Assembly: GCF_002174305.1 (NCBI RefSeq) | Contig: NZ_MIJB01000027.1 | Location: forward strand, 62,001-126,000 | Direction: 5' to 3' | DNA from: Aeromicrobium sp. PE09-221 | GTDB taxonomy: Bacteria > Actinomycetota > Actinomycetes > Propionibacteriales > Nocardioidaceae | DNA: 64,000 nucleotides | Shown here: piece after piece, positions 36,512-45,909 of the stretch | How positions within the stretch are numbered: the stretch's first letter is position 1 | How the letters are laid out: each line of letters opens with the position of its first letter | The notes under the pieces: model-generated | What the model was told of the DNA's origin: nothing | The model's input: the letters and a program-made list of their open reading frames with translations, nothing else | The model's database searches: none | Translations under genes and position numbers: made by a program

Positions 36512-37582
36512 ATGATAACTGTGACTTATCAGGTAGCGGCCTCTGGGCAGCCACAGCCTAACCCACGACACCGGGTGCTCCGGGCTGTGCCCAAAGTCAG
36601 CCTGCACTGTCACCTGTTGGGAAGCGTGCGCGCCCAGACCGTCGTCGAGCTCGCGGGAAAGCACGACATATCGCTCGACGGCCGCAGCGCCGAGAACCTC
36701 TACGACCACGCGAGCTATGAGGACCTCGGCGAGTTCCTGCGGGTCCTGGATGTCGTCGGCTCGGTGGTGCGAGATCTCGATGACCTCCACCGCATCACCT
36801 ACGAGTCCTTGATCGACGCCGCCGACCACCAAGTGCTCTACCGGGAGATCCAGATCAGCCCCCCAGGCCACGGCGGAGTGCCCTACCGCCGCTTGTTGGA
36901 CGGCATCACCGCGGGTATGCGCGATGCGCGCACCGACGCCGGTATCGACAGCCGCATCGTGGTGGGGCTGAACCGCGAGCAATCGGTCGCTGCCGCCGAT
37001 GCGCTCCTCGATGACATCATCGAACAACGCATCGACGAGGTCGTGGGCATCGGGCTCGACTATGCCGAAGCCCTCGGACCACCTGAGCCCTTCGCTCCGG
37101 TATTCCAGCGCGCCGCTTCAGCGGGCTTACAACGGACAGCACATAGCGAGACCGGCCCGCCACGACACATCGAGATCCTGCTCGATGAGCTCGGATGCAG
37201 CCGTATCGATCACGGCTACCACGTCGTCGACAACGACCGGATCACGCGTCGTTGCGCCGAGGAGGGCGTCCCCTTCATCTGCACCCCGGTGAGCTCCGAT
37301 ATCGGACGATACTCCGGGAGCGGCGACGGCAGCCACCGGCGCATCGCCCAGATGGTCAATGCCGGACTCGCCATCGCGATCGATTCCGATGACCCCCCGA
37401 TGTTCGGCACCGACCCCACCCGGGATCTCATCGCGCTGAGCGATGCCCTCGGATACGGGCTCGAGCAGTTCGAGCGATTCACCCACACCGCCGTCGATGC
37501 CACCTGGCTCGATGACACCGACCGCGCCGCCCTGCGACAGCACGTAGAACGGCAATTCACCGCACTGAAGGAGATCCCATGA
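36512..37582 (+). CDS. Adenosine/adenine deaminase family protein
   Basis: A 356-residue TIM-barrel metal-dependent deaminase. Metal ligands are visible as H32 and H34 (SLHCHLLG), His211, His234 (IDHGYHV) and Asp293 (IDSDDPPMFGTD). The usual catalytic HAGE motif is changed to HSET, so Glu213 may sit one residue off and the substrate may not be adenosine. Family members also act on adenine, aminodeoxyfutalosine or N6-modified purines. The first 20 residues lack similarity and overlap the candidate operator; an in-frame GTG at 36575 is an alternative start. It has a four-base overlap with the oxygenase gene. Confidence 0.85.
   Translation: MITVTYQVAASGQPQPNPRHRVLRAVPKVSLHCHLLGSVRAQTVVELAGKHDISLDGRSAENLYDHASYEDLGEFLRVLDVVGSVVRDLDDLHRITYESLIDAADHQVLYREIQISPPGHGGVPYRRLLDGITAGMRDARTDAGIDSRIVVGLNREQSVAAADALLDDIIEQRIDEVVGIGLDYAEALGPPEPFAPVFQRAASAGLQRTAHSETGPPRHIEILLDELGCSRIDHGYHVVDNDRITRRCAEEGVPFICTPVSSDIGRYSGSGDGSHRRIAQMVNAGLAIAIDSDDPPMFGTDPTRDLIALSDALGYGLEQFERFTHTAVDATWLDDTDRAALRQHVERQFTALKEIP
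36513..36531. promoter_or_regulatory. Palindromic operator candidate for the XRE-cupin regulator
   Basis: TGATAA-N7-TTATCA is a perfect 6-base inverted repeat in the 33-base gap between divergent genes, extending into the first codons of the deaminase as annotated. On the minus strand TATCAT could be a -10 element for the regulator gene. Size and position suit a dimeric XRE operator. Confidence 0.5.
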
Positions 37583-38622
37583 CCGACTTCGCCGTACCCG
37601 TGGTCGACATCTCGGCCTATGTCGATGACGGAACCGCTGAGGACCGACAGGCCGCCGCGCGGGCCTTCGACCACGCCGCTCGCACGATCGGCTTCATCCA
37701 GATCATCGGACACGGGGTGCCCACCGCCACGACCGATGCCTTCGCCGATGCCCTCGATGCCTTCTTCGGGCTGCCGCTCGAGGCCAAGAAGGAGTACCGC
37801 ACCCCGCCGGAGATCAATCGCGGCTATGCACCACCCAAGACCGAGTCGCTCAGTCTGAGCCTCGGGCTGGCCCCCTCGAACCGCATGCACGACTTCTTCG
37901 AGGCCTTCAACATCGGGGCCGCGGTGAGCGACTACCCGGGGGTCGATCTGCCCGAAGCCGACTACCCCGAGAACATCTGGCCGGACCAGGTACCGCGCTT
38001 CCGGGAGGCCGTCAGCGCGTACTTCGATGAAGCCGCTCGTGTCGCTCGCACCCTTACGCGCATGTTCGCCGACGCGCTGGGCCTGCCCGCCGACTTCTTC
38101 GCCGGTTACACCGACCACTCGCTCGACGTGCTGCGGATGAACAACTACGCTTTACCGCCCGGCGAGGTCACCCTGGACGGTGATCTCACCGGGATGGGGG
38201 CGCATACCGACTACGGAATCGTGACGGTCCTGTGGGCCGACCAGGTCGCCGGTCTGCAAGTCGTCGGTCCCGACGGCCAGTGGCACGATGTCATGCCCGC
38301 CGACGGGGCGCTGCTGGTCAACCTCGGCGATCTGATGGCCCGCTGGACCAATGAGCAGTGGCTGAGCACCGTGCACCGCGTGAAGCCGCCCATCGTCGAT
38401 GGCACCATCCGCCGGCGGCGCAGCGCCGCCTTCTTCCACGACGGGGACGTTGACGCGACGATCTCGACCATCGAGTCCTGCCTAGGTGAGGGCGGCAGCC
38501 TCTACGAGCCCATCACGATCGGCGAGCACATCGCCGCGAAACTCGCCGGTTCGCGCGCAGGCGTCGCGAACAGGTCGGCTGCGCGCGAAGCCAGCCGTGT
38601 GCTCGGCGCCGACGGGAGCTGA
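37579..38622 (+). CDS. 2-oxoglutarate/Fe(II)-type oxygenase of the IPNS family
   Basis: A 347-residue non-haem iron oxygenase with the DIOX_N region (about 5-120: VPVVDISAYV, TIGFIQIIGHGVP) and the catalytic 2OG-FeII domain. The facial triad is His209, Asp211 (AHTDYG) and His266 (TVHRVKP), and the RxS co-substrate motif is R280-S282. It is translationally coupled to the deaminase-like gene. A role in hydroxylating or demethylating a purine-like substrate is inferred from context only; antibiotic biosynthesis is unlikely as no peptide synthetase is near. Confidence 0.88.
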   Translation: MTDFAVPVVDISAYVDDGTAEDRQAAARAFDHAARTIGFIQIIGHGVPTATTDAFADALDAFFGLPLEAKKEYRTPPEINRGYAPPKTESLSLSLGLAPSNRMHDFFEAFNIGAAVSDYPGVDLPEADYPENIWPDQVPRFREAVSAYFDEAARVARTLTRMFADALGLPADFFAGYTDHSLDVLRMNNYALPPGEVTLDGDLTGMGAHTDYGIVTVLWADQVAGLQVVGPDGQWHDVMPADGALLVNLGDLMARWTNEQWLSTVHRVKPPIVDGTIRRRRSAAFFHDGDVDATISTIESCLGEGGSLYEPITIGEHIAAKLAGSRAGVANRSAAREASRVLGADGS

Positions 38623-38689
38623 TCGCGACGGCTCCGCCCGAGGTCCCGACCTGCCGAGTCAAGGGCCCCGGGCGGAGCCGCGAACTCCC

Positions 38690-41395
38690 TCAGCCCTGCG
38701 CGATCGCTCGCCAGATGCGGTCGCGGCTGAACGGGGCCTCATAGAGCCGTCTGCCGATCGCTCGGCTGATCGCATTACCCACCGCTGCGACGACCGGGTT
38801 GAAGGGCGACTCGCTCATCGACTTGGCCCCATAGGGACCGAGATCGTCGCTCGTGTCAGCGAACATCACCTCCGTCATCGGGATATCGGCGAGCTGTGGC
38901 ACCCGATACTCGCGGAAGGCTGGATTGGTGACATGCCCGTCCTCGAGGAGGATCTCCTCGAGGAGCGCCGCGCCGTACCCCTGGGCCACTCCCCCTTCGA
39001 TCTGTCCACGACATTGCTCGGGATTGATGACGGTTCCAGCATCGGCCGCATGCACCGAACGCACGATGCGGACCTCACCGGTGGTCGTGTCGACCGCGAC
39101 ACGCACGGCATGCACGTTGAAGGCCACTGATCGCTGCTCGCCGCGCTCCTCACCGGTGGCCGTGAGCACGCCGTCCTCGACACGCTCCGAGCGTTCTAAC
39201 AAGGCCGCGAAATCGACGATCCGATCCTCGAGGAGGACACCGTCCCGGACCAGCTCGCCACCCGGTGCCAGTGAGAGCAGCTCGGCACGTAACGACATCG
39301 CGGCAGCGTGCAGGGCTTTGCCGGCCACAGTGATCCCCGCCGAGGCGAAGGCCCCGGTGTCGTATGTGGCGCTGTCGGTATCCGATGCGTCCAGCACGAT
39401 GCGCGAGGGATCGGTGTTCAGAGCCTGGGCGAGGATCTGGGTATGGGTGGTATGCGAACCGTTGCCGAACTCGGCGGTCCCCACACCCGCCCGATAGGTC
39501 CCTTCGGTGTCCACGCTGACGGACACCTGTGCGATGTGACCGAAGGGCGCCATCGTCGCGATCATGGCCGCGGCCATCCCCTCGCCCACGCGCCAGTGCA
39601 AACCCTCCGGTACACGATCACCGCCGTCCGCGAGGGCGTGTTGCGCCAGGTCCAGACACTGGTCGAGACCGTAGCTCCCATAGATCAGATCGGGATCGGG
39701 CAGGGGCCGTCCGGTGAGCAAAGGATCGCCTTGGCGCACAGCGTTGATGCGCCGTAGCTCGAAGGGATCGATGTGCAGACGATCCGCCAGCTCGTCGAGT
39801 GCCGATTCCACCGCCGTGATGACCTGGCCCAGGCCGTACCCGCGGAACGCCCCCGATGGTGGGTTATTGGTGTAAACCGCCTCGCCGCGGATCCTTTTGG
39901 CGTCGGCACGGTACAGGCTCACCGACTCGGCACAACTGTGGAAGAGCACTCCTCTCGCATGGTTGCCGTACGCCCCGGTGTCGCTGAGCACATCGAGATC
40001 GATGGCGGCGAGCGATCCGTCGGCATGCGCTGCGAGCCGCACCGTCACCTCGAAGGGGTGACGGTGGCTGGTCCGGAGGAACTCCTCGTACCGGCTCATC
40101 TCATAGGCGACCGGTCGTCCTAGACGCAAGACGGCCGCGGCGACGAGATCCTCGGTGAACATCTCCTGTTTGCCGCCGAATCCCCCACCCACTCGCGCGG
40201 CGAAGACGCGGACCTTCTCGGGTGGCAGCTCGAAGATGCGGCACAGCGCATCACGGGTCAGGAAGGGGACCTGCGTGCTGGAACGGATCACCAACCGGCC
40301 GGTGTCATCGATCCACCCGATGCTTCCATGTGTCTCGAGCTGCGCGTGACTCTGCCGTTGGGAGCGCCACGTTCCCTCCACGACGTGCGGCGCTGCGGCG
40401 AAAGCCTCGTCGAGGTCACCGTGCTCGTCCTCGAAGGAGAGGACCACATTCCGGCCCGCATGGTCGACCCGGTCATGTGGCGTACGGCCTTCGTGAAGAA
40501 GCGGCGCACCCTCCAGACGTGCCTTGTGCGGGTCGACGACATGCGGCAATGTCTCGTACTCGACAGTGATGAGCTCACCCGCCCGATGGGCCGTCATCGC
40601 GTCCTCGGCGACGACGGCGGCGACTCGCTGGCCGACGAAACGCACCGTCGCGTCAAGCAAGACCGTGTCATCGGGGTCATCGGTCGGGTGCTCATGGCGC
40701 GCCGATGAGTAGACCACGCCGGGGGCATCGTGGTGCGTGAGCACGAGGTGCACTCCGGGATACGCCTCGGCTGCCGACGTGTCGATCGACCTGATCCGAG
40801 CATGCGGGTGTGGGCTGCCCACGACGGCGAGGTGCAGGGTTCCCGCGGGTAGATCGTCGAAGGTGTAGGGCTCGCGGCCGGTCACGATGCGCTGAGCCGC
40901 GGGCGGAACGACCGATTCGCCCACTCCGCGCCCTGTGCAGGGGGCAGCATGCTGCGGCCCGAGCGCCTTCTCGATCGACTCGCGCACGGAACGATAGCCC
41001 GTACAACGGCAGAGATTGCCCTTCAGCTTCCGCGGCAGATCGTCGACATCGCCGGCATCGAGGGCCGCCGCGGTCACGATCATGCCCGCGGTGCAGAAAC
41101 CACATTGAAAGCCGAAGTTATCGACGAACGACTGTTGCACGCGATGGAGTGCGTCCGGCTCCCCCAAACCGCTGACCGTGACGACATCCACGCCCTCGGC
41201 CCGCATCGCCGGAAACAGGCAGGTGTGGACCGGATGACCGTCGACCAGCACCGAGCACGCGCCGCAGTCGCCGGAGTCGCACCCCTTCTTCACGTCGCTA
41301 TGCCCGCTCTCGCGTAAGAGAGTACGCAGGCACTGTCCCGGTCTGGCCGGCAGCGACCTCGGCACACCGTTGATGTTCAGGGAGATCTCGCTCAT
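38690..41395 (-). CDS. Molybdenum hydroxylase with fused 2Fe-2S and molybdopterin domains (xanthine dehydrogenase family)
   Basis: A 901-residue protein. The N-terminal plant-type 2Fe-2S domain has C39, C44, C47 and C59 ([16 protein letters not shown]). The second 2Fe-2S domain has C98, C101, C129 and C131. The Mo-binding part starts near 165 and contains [15 protein letters not shown] and [15 protein letters not shown]. The catalytic Glu sits in [14 protein letters not shown], where most xanthine dehydrogenases have GVGEP. The FeS+Mo fusion with a separate FAD subunit resembles E. coli XdhD and Desulfovibrio Mop in order. The ATG overlaps the FAD-subunit stop (ATGA). The likely substrate is a purine or N-heterocycle. 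Confidence 0.9.
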   Translation of the reverse strand: MSEISLNINGVPRSLPARPGQCLRTLLRESGHSDVKKGCDSGDCGACSVLVDGHPVHTCLFPAMRAEGVDVVTVSGLGEPDALHRVQQSFVDNFGFQCGFCTAGMIVTAAALDAGDVDDLPRKLKGNLCRCTGYRSVRESIEKALGPQHAAPCTGRGVGESVVPPAAQRIVTGREPYTFDDLPAGTLHLAVVGSPHPHARIRSIDTSAAEAYPGVHLVLTHHDAPGVVYSSARHEHPTDDPDDTVLLDATVRFVGQRVAAVVAEDAMTAHRAGELITVEYETLPHVVDPHKARLEGAPLLHEGRTPHDRVDHAGRNVVLSFEDEHGDLDEAFAAAPHVVEGTWRSQRQSHAQLETHGSIGWIDDTGRLVIRSSTQVPFLTRDALCRIFELPPEKVRVFAARVGGGFGGKQEMFTEDLVAAAVLRLGRPVAYEMSRYEEFLRTSHRHPFEVTVRLAAHADGSLAAIDLDVLSDTGAYGNHARGVLFHSCAESVSLYRADAKRIRGEAVYTNNPPSGAFRGYGLGQVITAVESALDELADRLHIDPFELRRINAVRQGDPLLTGRPLPDPDLIYGSYGLDQCLDLAQHALADGGDRVPEGLHWRVGEGMAAAMIATMAPFGHIAQVSVSVDTEGTYRAGVGTAEFGNGSHTTHTQILAQALNTDPSRIVLDASDTDSATYDTGAFASAGITVAGKALHAAAMSLRAELLSLAPGGELVRDGVLLEDRIVDFAALLERSERVEDGVLTATGEERGEQRSVAFNVHAVRVAVDTTTGEVRIVRSVHAADAGTVINPEQCRGQIEGGVAQGYGAALLEEILLEDGHVTNPAFREYRVPQLADIPMTEVMFADTSDDLGPYGAKSMSESPFNPVVAAVGNAISRAIGRRLYEAPFSRDRIWRAIAQG

Positions 41396-42195
41396 GCCAA
41401 CACCTCGCTGCGGGCCCGCGCAGCAAGTTCGACGCTCACCCCTCGGCGCCAGTCCGCGGGTCCGTGCGCATCGGTGAAGTAGCCGGTCAGTGCGTCGACA
41501 TCTCCGCACAATTCGGCCTCGCTCGGCACCTGTGGATACCGCAACTGCCGTGGCGTGGTGGTGCCCGCCGTCACCGTCACCACGAACTCTCCATCGGTGT
41601 CATGGCGCGCGATCACCACCGAACCCGACCGCCCGAGTGTCGATAACGCTATCTTCTGCAGACTCGTACGTGATTCCAGCGTGCGTTGAGGGATCTCGAA
41701 GGAGCGGATGACCTCTCCTGGGCGCAGCGAGTTGGTGCCGTTGCCGGTCGGCAGATGTGCCACGGGGGTGACCCGATCGTCATCGGGCCCCCAGATCGTC
41801 GCTCGGGCGTCGAGGGCGCTCAGCAGACTGATCATCGCCCCTGCGGCGAGGGAACGCGCCACATTGCCACCCACCGTCGCCAGGTGCCAGATCTTCCACG
41901 ATGCGAGCAGGGCATCGCAAGCCTGCTCGAGCAGCGGATGCGCCCGCCACGCATCATCGAGCCGCGGCAGCCGAGCCAGTTGTTCGATCGTGCACGTCGC
42001 CGCGATCTCCAGCCGGTCACCGAAGAACTGCCACGGACGCCAATCGAGCGTCATGACGTCGACCAAGCCCGTCACCTGCGGGTCGGGATCGGAGAACATC
42101 CAGGTGCCCCCGGCGATCAGGTGTTCTCCGGGAGCCAGCGACAGGTCTCGACGGTCACGAGCCGGACGGTAGCTCTCGACGGTGTACAGATCCAC
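41392..42195 (-). CDS. FAD-binding subunit of the molybdenum hydroxylase
   Basis: A 267-residue CoxM/XdhB-type flavoprotein that passes electrons from the Fe-S/Mo subunit. The FAD pyrophosphate loops are [15 protein letters not shown] and the family motif [13 protein letters not shown]. The C-terminal CO-dehydrogenase flavoprotein domain is present but short. The GTG at 42195 ([12 protein letters not shown]) has AAGGGAGA upstream and is preferred to an in-frame ATG eight codons earlier. It has a four-base overlap with the Mo subunit gene, so the two form one enzyme. Confidence 0.88.
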   Translation of the reverse strand: MDLYTVESYRPARDRRDLSLAPGEHLIAGGTWMFSDPDPQVTGLVDVMTLDWRPWQFFGDRLEIAATCTIEQLARLPRLDDAWRAHPLLEQACDALLASWKIWHLATVGGNVARSLAAGAMISLLSALDARATIWGPDDDRVTPVAHLPTGNGTNSLRPGEVIRSFEIPQRTLESRTSLQKIALSTLGRSGSVVIARHDTDGEFVVTVTAGTTTPRQLRYPQVPSEAELCGDVDALTGYFTDAHGPADWRRGVSVELAARARSEVLA

Positions 42196-42245
42196 GACGT
42201 CTCCCTTCCACCGTCCCACTGAAGCTCATGGATGTTGCCGCCAGA

Positions 42246-43394
42246 TCACGACGATGTGACCGTCCCGTCCCCCACACCCGACACACCCGAACACACCCAT
42301 CTGGAGTGCTCCTCGTGCGCGCGTCCGGCGCGTTCGAGACGTCGCAGAGCGCGCAGCACGTGCATCGTGCCGATGCGCAAGCCTCGCGCGAGATCGGCAA
42401 CCGAGCTCGGTGTACCGGTCAGTTCCTGCAGCACCGACTCCGCGAGCGGATCGCTCACAGGGAGTTCCCCATGCGGCGTCGCCCCACTCAGACCGATCAG
42501 CTCAGCAAGCACATCGCTGGTGCTGCCGACGAGCACGGCCTTACCTGAGCGAATCGCCTCGTGCGTTCCTTGTGACTGCCCCGATGTGATCGGCCCGGGG
42601 ACCGCCATCGTGCTACGTCCCAATCGGTCGGCCCAGTGCAGGGTGTTCAGCGAACCGCTGCGCCGTGCCGCCTCCACCACGACGAGTCCGTCGCACAGAG
42701 CAGCGATGACGCGGTTGCGTGCCAGGAAGCGTGAGCGCGCGGCCGATGCGCCCGGCGGATACTCCGAGACCACCACCCCGCGCTCAGCGATCCGGCCGAG
42801 CAGGGAAGCATGGGCACGCGGATAGTCCAGATCGGCCCCGCAGGCGAGCACGGCGATACCGGGATCCCCCACCAGGAGGCCGCCGCGATGGGCGGAGGCG
42901 TCGATACCGAAGGCTGCGCCGCTGACGATGGCGAATCCGGCATCGGCGGCCACCGCGGCGATATCGGCCGCCGCCTCAGCCCCATAGGTCGTGCAGTCGC
43001 GGGCACCGACCACGGCGAGTGCGTGATCGCTCAGCAGCCGGAGATCCCCGGCTCCTCGGCACCAGAGCCCGAGGGGCGCGCCGGCGGCGCCCGAGGTCCC
43101 CTCGGCGTGCTGCAGATCGTCCACCTGCGCCGGCCATTCCTCGTCCTCGGGCGTGATCCATCGCAGCCCTGCCTCGCGACCGGCACGCTCGATCGAGGGA
43201 CGGTCACGCTCGGCCCTCCGTAGGCCCTTGACCCAGGTCTCCGGCCACTGCTCAGGGCCGGACCGGAGCCGCTCCAGCAGCCCTATGGCACCGCCCTCGG
43301 CATCCAGCACCGGCGGCAGCCGCGGGTCGCCCGGCTCCACGGCCAAGGACAGCAGCAACCGTGCCCCGCGCATGGATTCGTCCACGTCGGCCAT
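42246..43394 (-). CDS. dprA: DNA processing protein DprA
   Basis: A 382-residue protein that loads RecA on incoming single-stranded DNA. The Rossmann-like core contains HALAVVGARDCTTYG, IVSGAAFGIDASAHRGGLL and FLARNRVIAALCDGLVVVEA. The C-terminal winged helix is about 310-375. The ATG at 43394 begins one base after the comM stop; upstream open frame lies inside comM. Its usual actinobacterial neighbour xerC is displaced by the molybdenum/purine island. Confidence 0.93.
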   Translation of the reverse strand: MADVDESMRGARLLLSLAVEPGDPRLPPVLDAEGGAIGLLERLRSGPEQWPETWVKGLRRAERDRPSIERAGREAGLRWITPEDEEWPAQVDDLQHAEGTSGAAGAPLGLWCRGAGDLRLLSDHALAVVGARDCTTYGAEAAADIAAVAADAGFAIVSGAAFGIDASAHRGGLLVGDPGIAVLACGADLDYPRAHASLLGRIAERGVVVSEYPPGASAARSRFLARNRVIAALCDGLVVVEAARRSGSLNTLHWADRLGRSTMAVPGPITSGQSQGTHEAIRSGKAVLVGSTSDVLAELIGLSGATPHGELPVSDPLAESVLQELTGTPSSVADLARGLRIGTMHVLRALRRLERAGRAHEEHSRWVCSGVSGVGDGTVTSS

Positions 43395-43395
43395 A

Positions 43396-44976
43396 TCAGG
43401 CCGCCTGCAGACGCTCGCGCAACGCGCCGCCGATGGGTGTGCCCCGCCGCAGAGCCAGGGCCGTGCTGACGTCCTCGTCATCCGGCTGACCATGGCCGAC
43501 CAGATCAGCCACGGTCCATGCCACACGCAATACCCGGTCGACCGCCCGAGCACTGAGCTTGCCGCCCTGGAACTGCTGCTCGAGCACCATCCTGGCCGGT
43601 GGAGTCGGTGGCAGCTCCTTACGGATCACGACTCCCGCGATCTCGCTGTTGAGCCGGGCACCGTGCGGCTCCAGACGCAGCCGCTGGCGTTCACGGGCCT
43701 CGCCGACATCCTCCGCCCACTGCGCGCTCGTGCGCCGGCACGCGAGACTCTCGGCGAGCTGGGGACGAGTCGGCGCTCGGAGCACCCTGTGCAGGTCGAT
43801 CCGGTCGCGCACCGGTCCGCTGATCTTGTCGCCGTAGCGACGGCGCTGGACAGGGGTGCACTCGCATCGTTCGACGACCGAGCCGCTGTGCCCGCACGGA
43901 CAGGGATTGGCGGCCAGCACCAGCTGGAAGCGTGCAGGGAACACCGCGGTCTGCGCGGCACGCGAGACGACCACCGTGCCGCTCTCCAAAGGCTGCCGGA
44001 GAGCATCGATGACATTGATCGCGAACTCCGGAGCCTCATCCAAGAACAGAATCCCTCGGTGCGCGAGACTCATCGCCCCGGGACGAATCTGCCGGCTCCC
44101 ACCACCGACGATCGACGCGGCGCTGGCCGAGTGATGCGGGTCGACGAAGGGCGGGCGGCTCAGCAGCGGGGCGTCCGAGGGCAGCACCCCGGCGACCGAG
44201 TGGACCGCGCTGACATCGAGCGAGGCGGTCAGATCGAGGTCCGGGAGCAAGGCCGGCAGTCGTTGAGCGAGCATCGTCTTGCCGATGCCAGGTGGCCCGG
44301 TCATCGCCAGATGGTGGCCTCCTGCCGCCGCTATCACGGTGGCGAGTCGCGCGTCGTCCTGTCCGGCGACATCCGCCAGGTCCAGCTGGTCGACTCGCCG
44401 GCTCGACCATCCCGCCTCCTGGGTGGTCTCCAGTGGCTCGACCGGCGGGTCGTCCACCGGGGGCTCCTCACCGGTGAGCGAGGCGATCACATGACGCAAT
44501 GAGCGGACGCCGACCACCTCGACGCCGGGGACGAGACCTGCCTCGGCCGCATTGGCCTCCGGCACGACGACCCTCGAGACTCCCGCCTCGGCCGCCGCCA
44601 GGACCGCCGGCAACACCCCGCGGATCGCACGGACACGCCCGTCCAGCGCCAGCTCACCGAGGAAGACGGTGTCGGCGCATCCCTCGGTGGGGACGAGACG
44701 CTTGGCCATGAAGACGGCCACGGCGATCGCCAGGTCGTAGTGGGAGCCGTTCTTGGGCAGGGAGGACGGCGCGAGGTTGATGGTGACGCGGTGCTCGGGC
44801 CAGCCCGTGCCGGAGTTGACCACTGCGGAACGCACTCGGTCCCGTGCCTCACTGACCGTCGCGTCTCCCAGTCCCACGATAACCGTGCCGGGCATACCCG
44901 AGGAGACGTCGACCTCGACCTCGATGGGACGCCCACGCAAGCCGTCGAGAGCGACCGACCGTGTCGCGCCAGCCAT
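43396..44976 (-). CDS. comM: YifB/ComM Mg-chelatase-like AAA+ ATPase
   Basis: A 526-residue helicase-like protein that promotes branch migration in natural transformation. The N-terminal ChlI domain begins with GRPIEVEVDVSSGMPGTVIV, followed by the AAA+ core with Walker A GPPGIGKTMLAQ and Walker B ILFLDEAPEF, and the C-terminal domain. The start overlaps the yraN stop (TGATG), giving a yraN-comM-dprA operon. Confidence 0.95.
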   Translation of the reverse strand: MAGATRSVALDGLRGRPIEVEVDVSSGMPGTVIVGLGDATVSEARDRVRSAVVNSGTGWPEHRVTINLAPSSLPKNGSHYDLAIAVAVFMAKRLVPTEGCADTVFLGELALDGRVRAIRGVLPAVLAAAEAGVSRVVVPEANAAEAGLVPGVEVVGVRSLRHVIASLTGEEPPVDDPPVEPLETTQEAGWSSRRVDQLDLADVAGQDDARLATVIAAAGGHHLAMTGPPGIGKTMLAQRLPALLPDLDLTASLDVSAVHSVAGVLPSDAPLLSRPPFVDPHHSASAASIVGGGSRQIRPGAMSLAHRGILFLDEAPEFAINVIDALRQPLESGTVVVSRAAQTAVFPARFQLVLAANPCPCGHSGSVVERCECTPVQRRRYGDKISGPVRDRIDLHRVLRAPTRPQLAESLACRRTSAQWAEDVGEARERQRLRLEPHGARLNSEIAGVVIRKELPPTPPARMVLEQQFQGGKLSARAVDRVLRVAWTVADLVGHGQPDDEDVSTALALRRGTPIGGALRERLQAA

Positions 44977-45338
44977 CAGGCGACTCCCGCCACGCGCTCG
45001 ATACGCGGTGCTCCCCGCGCCGGGACCACCACCGCCACCACGTCGATCCGCACCGCCGGCGGGTGCAACCCGCTGACCTCGAGCCAGTGTGCCGCGAGCC
45101 GCCGCAGTGTGGCCGCCTTACGGGGGCCCACCGCCTCCAGCGGGGTGCCGTAACCGTCTCCCGATCTGGTCTTGACCTCGCAGATCACCAGCGTGTCGCC
45201 ATCGCGCGCGACGATATCGATCTCACCGAAGCGCGAGGTCCAGTTGCGATCGAGCACCACCATGCCCGACTCGCGAAGGAAGTCGTGGGCGAGTCGCTCG
45301 CCGTAGGCGCCGAGGGCCTTGTTCCGTGCGTAGGTCAT
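44976..45338 (-). CDS. yraN: UPF0102 (YraN) endonuclease-like protein
   Basis: A 120-residue protein with a PD-(D/E)xK nuclease-like fold. Motifs are YGERLAHDFLRESG, then FGEIDIVARDGDTLVICEVK with the conserved E, D and ExK residues. Function is uncertain; it is almost always encoded between rnhB and comM. It starts with ATG at 45338. Confidence 0.93.
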   Translation of the reverse strand: MTYARNKALGAYGERLAHDFLRESGMVVLDRNWTSRFGEIDIVARDGDTLVICEVKTRSGDGYGTPLEAVGPRKAATLRRLAAHWLEVSGLHPPAVRIDVVAVVVPARGAPRIERVAGVA

Positions 45339-45458
45339 GCAGCGATCGTCCGACCGTCGCCTGCGCTGGACCAGGGCCGCCGAGCGATCTGTGGACGGCC
45401 GAATGCCGTCGCGCTTCTGTGGATAACCGGTTCTCCATGCACCCGCCCGGCGGTGGCC

Positions 45459-45536
45459 GGTGCGTCAGCGTCCATCGCCGCCGGCCGATGGACGCTGCTG
45501 TACCGCCACCCACCACAGAACGGACGCTAACTCACC
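45459..45536. repeat. ~80-bp intergenic repeat, copy 2
   Basis: It shares the ordered blocks of 19219-19299 (CAGCGTCCAT, GGACGCT, CGCCACCCACC, AGAACGGACGC, ACTCACC). Here the first two blocks form a perfect 12-bp hairpin (CAGCGTCCATCG at 45466-45477 with 45486-45497). It lies between DUF2469 and yraN. Confidence 0.6.
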
Positions 45537-45564
45537 CCTGGGAGGAAGGAGAACACCGAAACCG

Positions 45565-45876
45565 CTAGTCGCTCTCCGGCAGTTTGAAGTCCGAGTCCTG
45601 GAGCTCCTCGACGTTGACATCCTTGAAGGTCAGCACCTTGACGTTCTTGGCGAATCGGGCGGGCCGGTAGATGTCCCACACCCACGCATCGGCCATCGTC
45701 ACCTCGAAATAGGCGTCGCCGGTCTCCGAACGGACCTTCACATCGACCGCATTGCACAGGTAGAAACGCCGGTCGGTCTCGACGACGTACTTGAAGATCC
45801 GCACCACATCGCGATACTCGCGATACAGCGCGAGCTCCATCTCGGTCTCATAGCGTTCGAGATCCTCAGCGCTCAT
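45565..45876 (-). CDS. DUF2469 family protein
   Basis: A 103-residue acidic conserved actinobacterial protein of unknown function. It begins MSAEDLERYETEMELALYRE and contains VVETDRRFYLCNAVDV and VTMADAWVWDIYRPARF, hallmarks of the family. GGAGG precedes the ATG. Its place between rnhB and yraN is conserved, as in M. tuberculosis. Confidence 0.93.
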   Translation of the reverse strand: MSAEDLERYETEMELALYREYRDVVRIFKYVVETDRRFYLCNAVDVKVRSETGDAYFEVTMADAWVWDIYRPARFAKNVKVLTFKDVNVEELQDSDFKLPESD

Positions 45877-45909
45877 ATCCTCGCCTCCGTCCGGACCGAG
45901 TGCGCTCCC

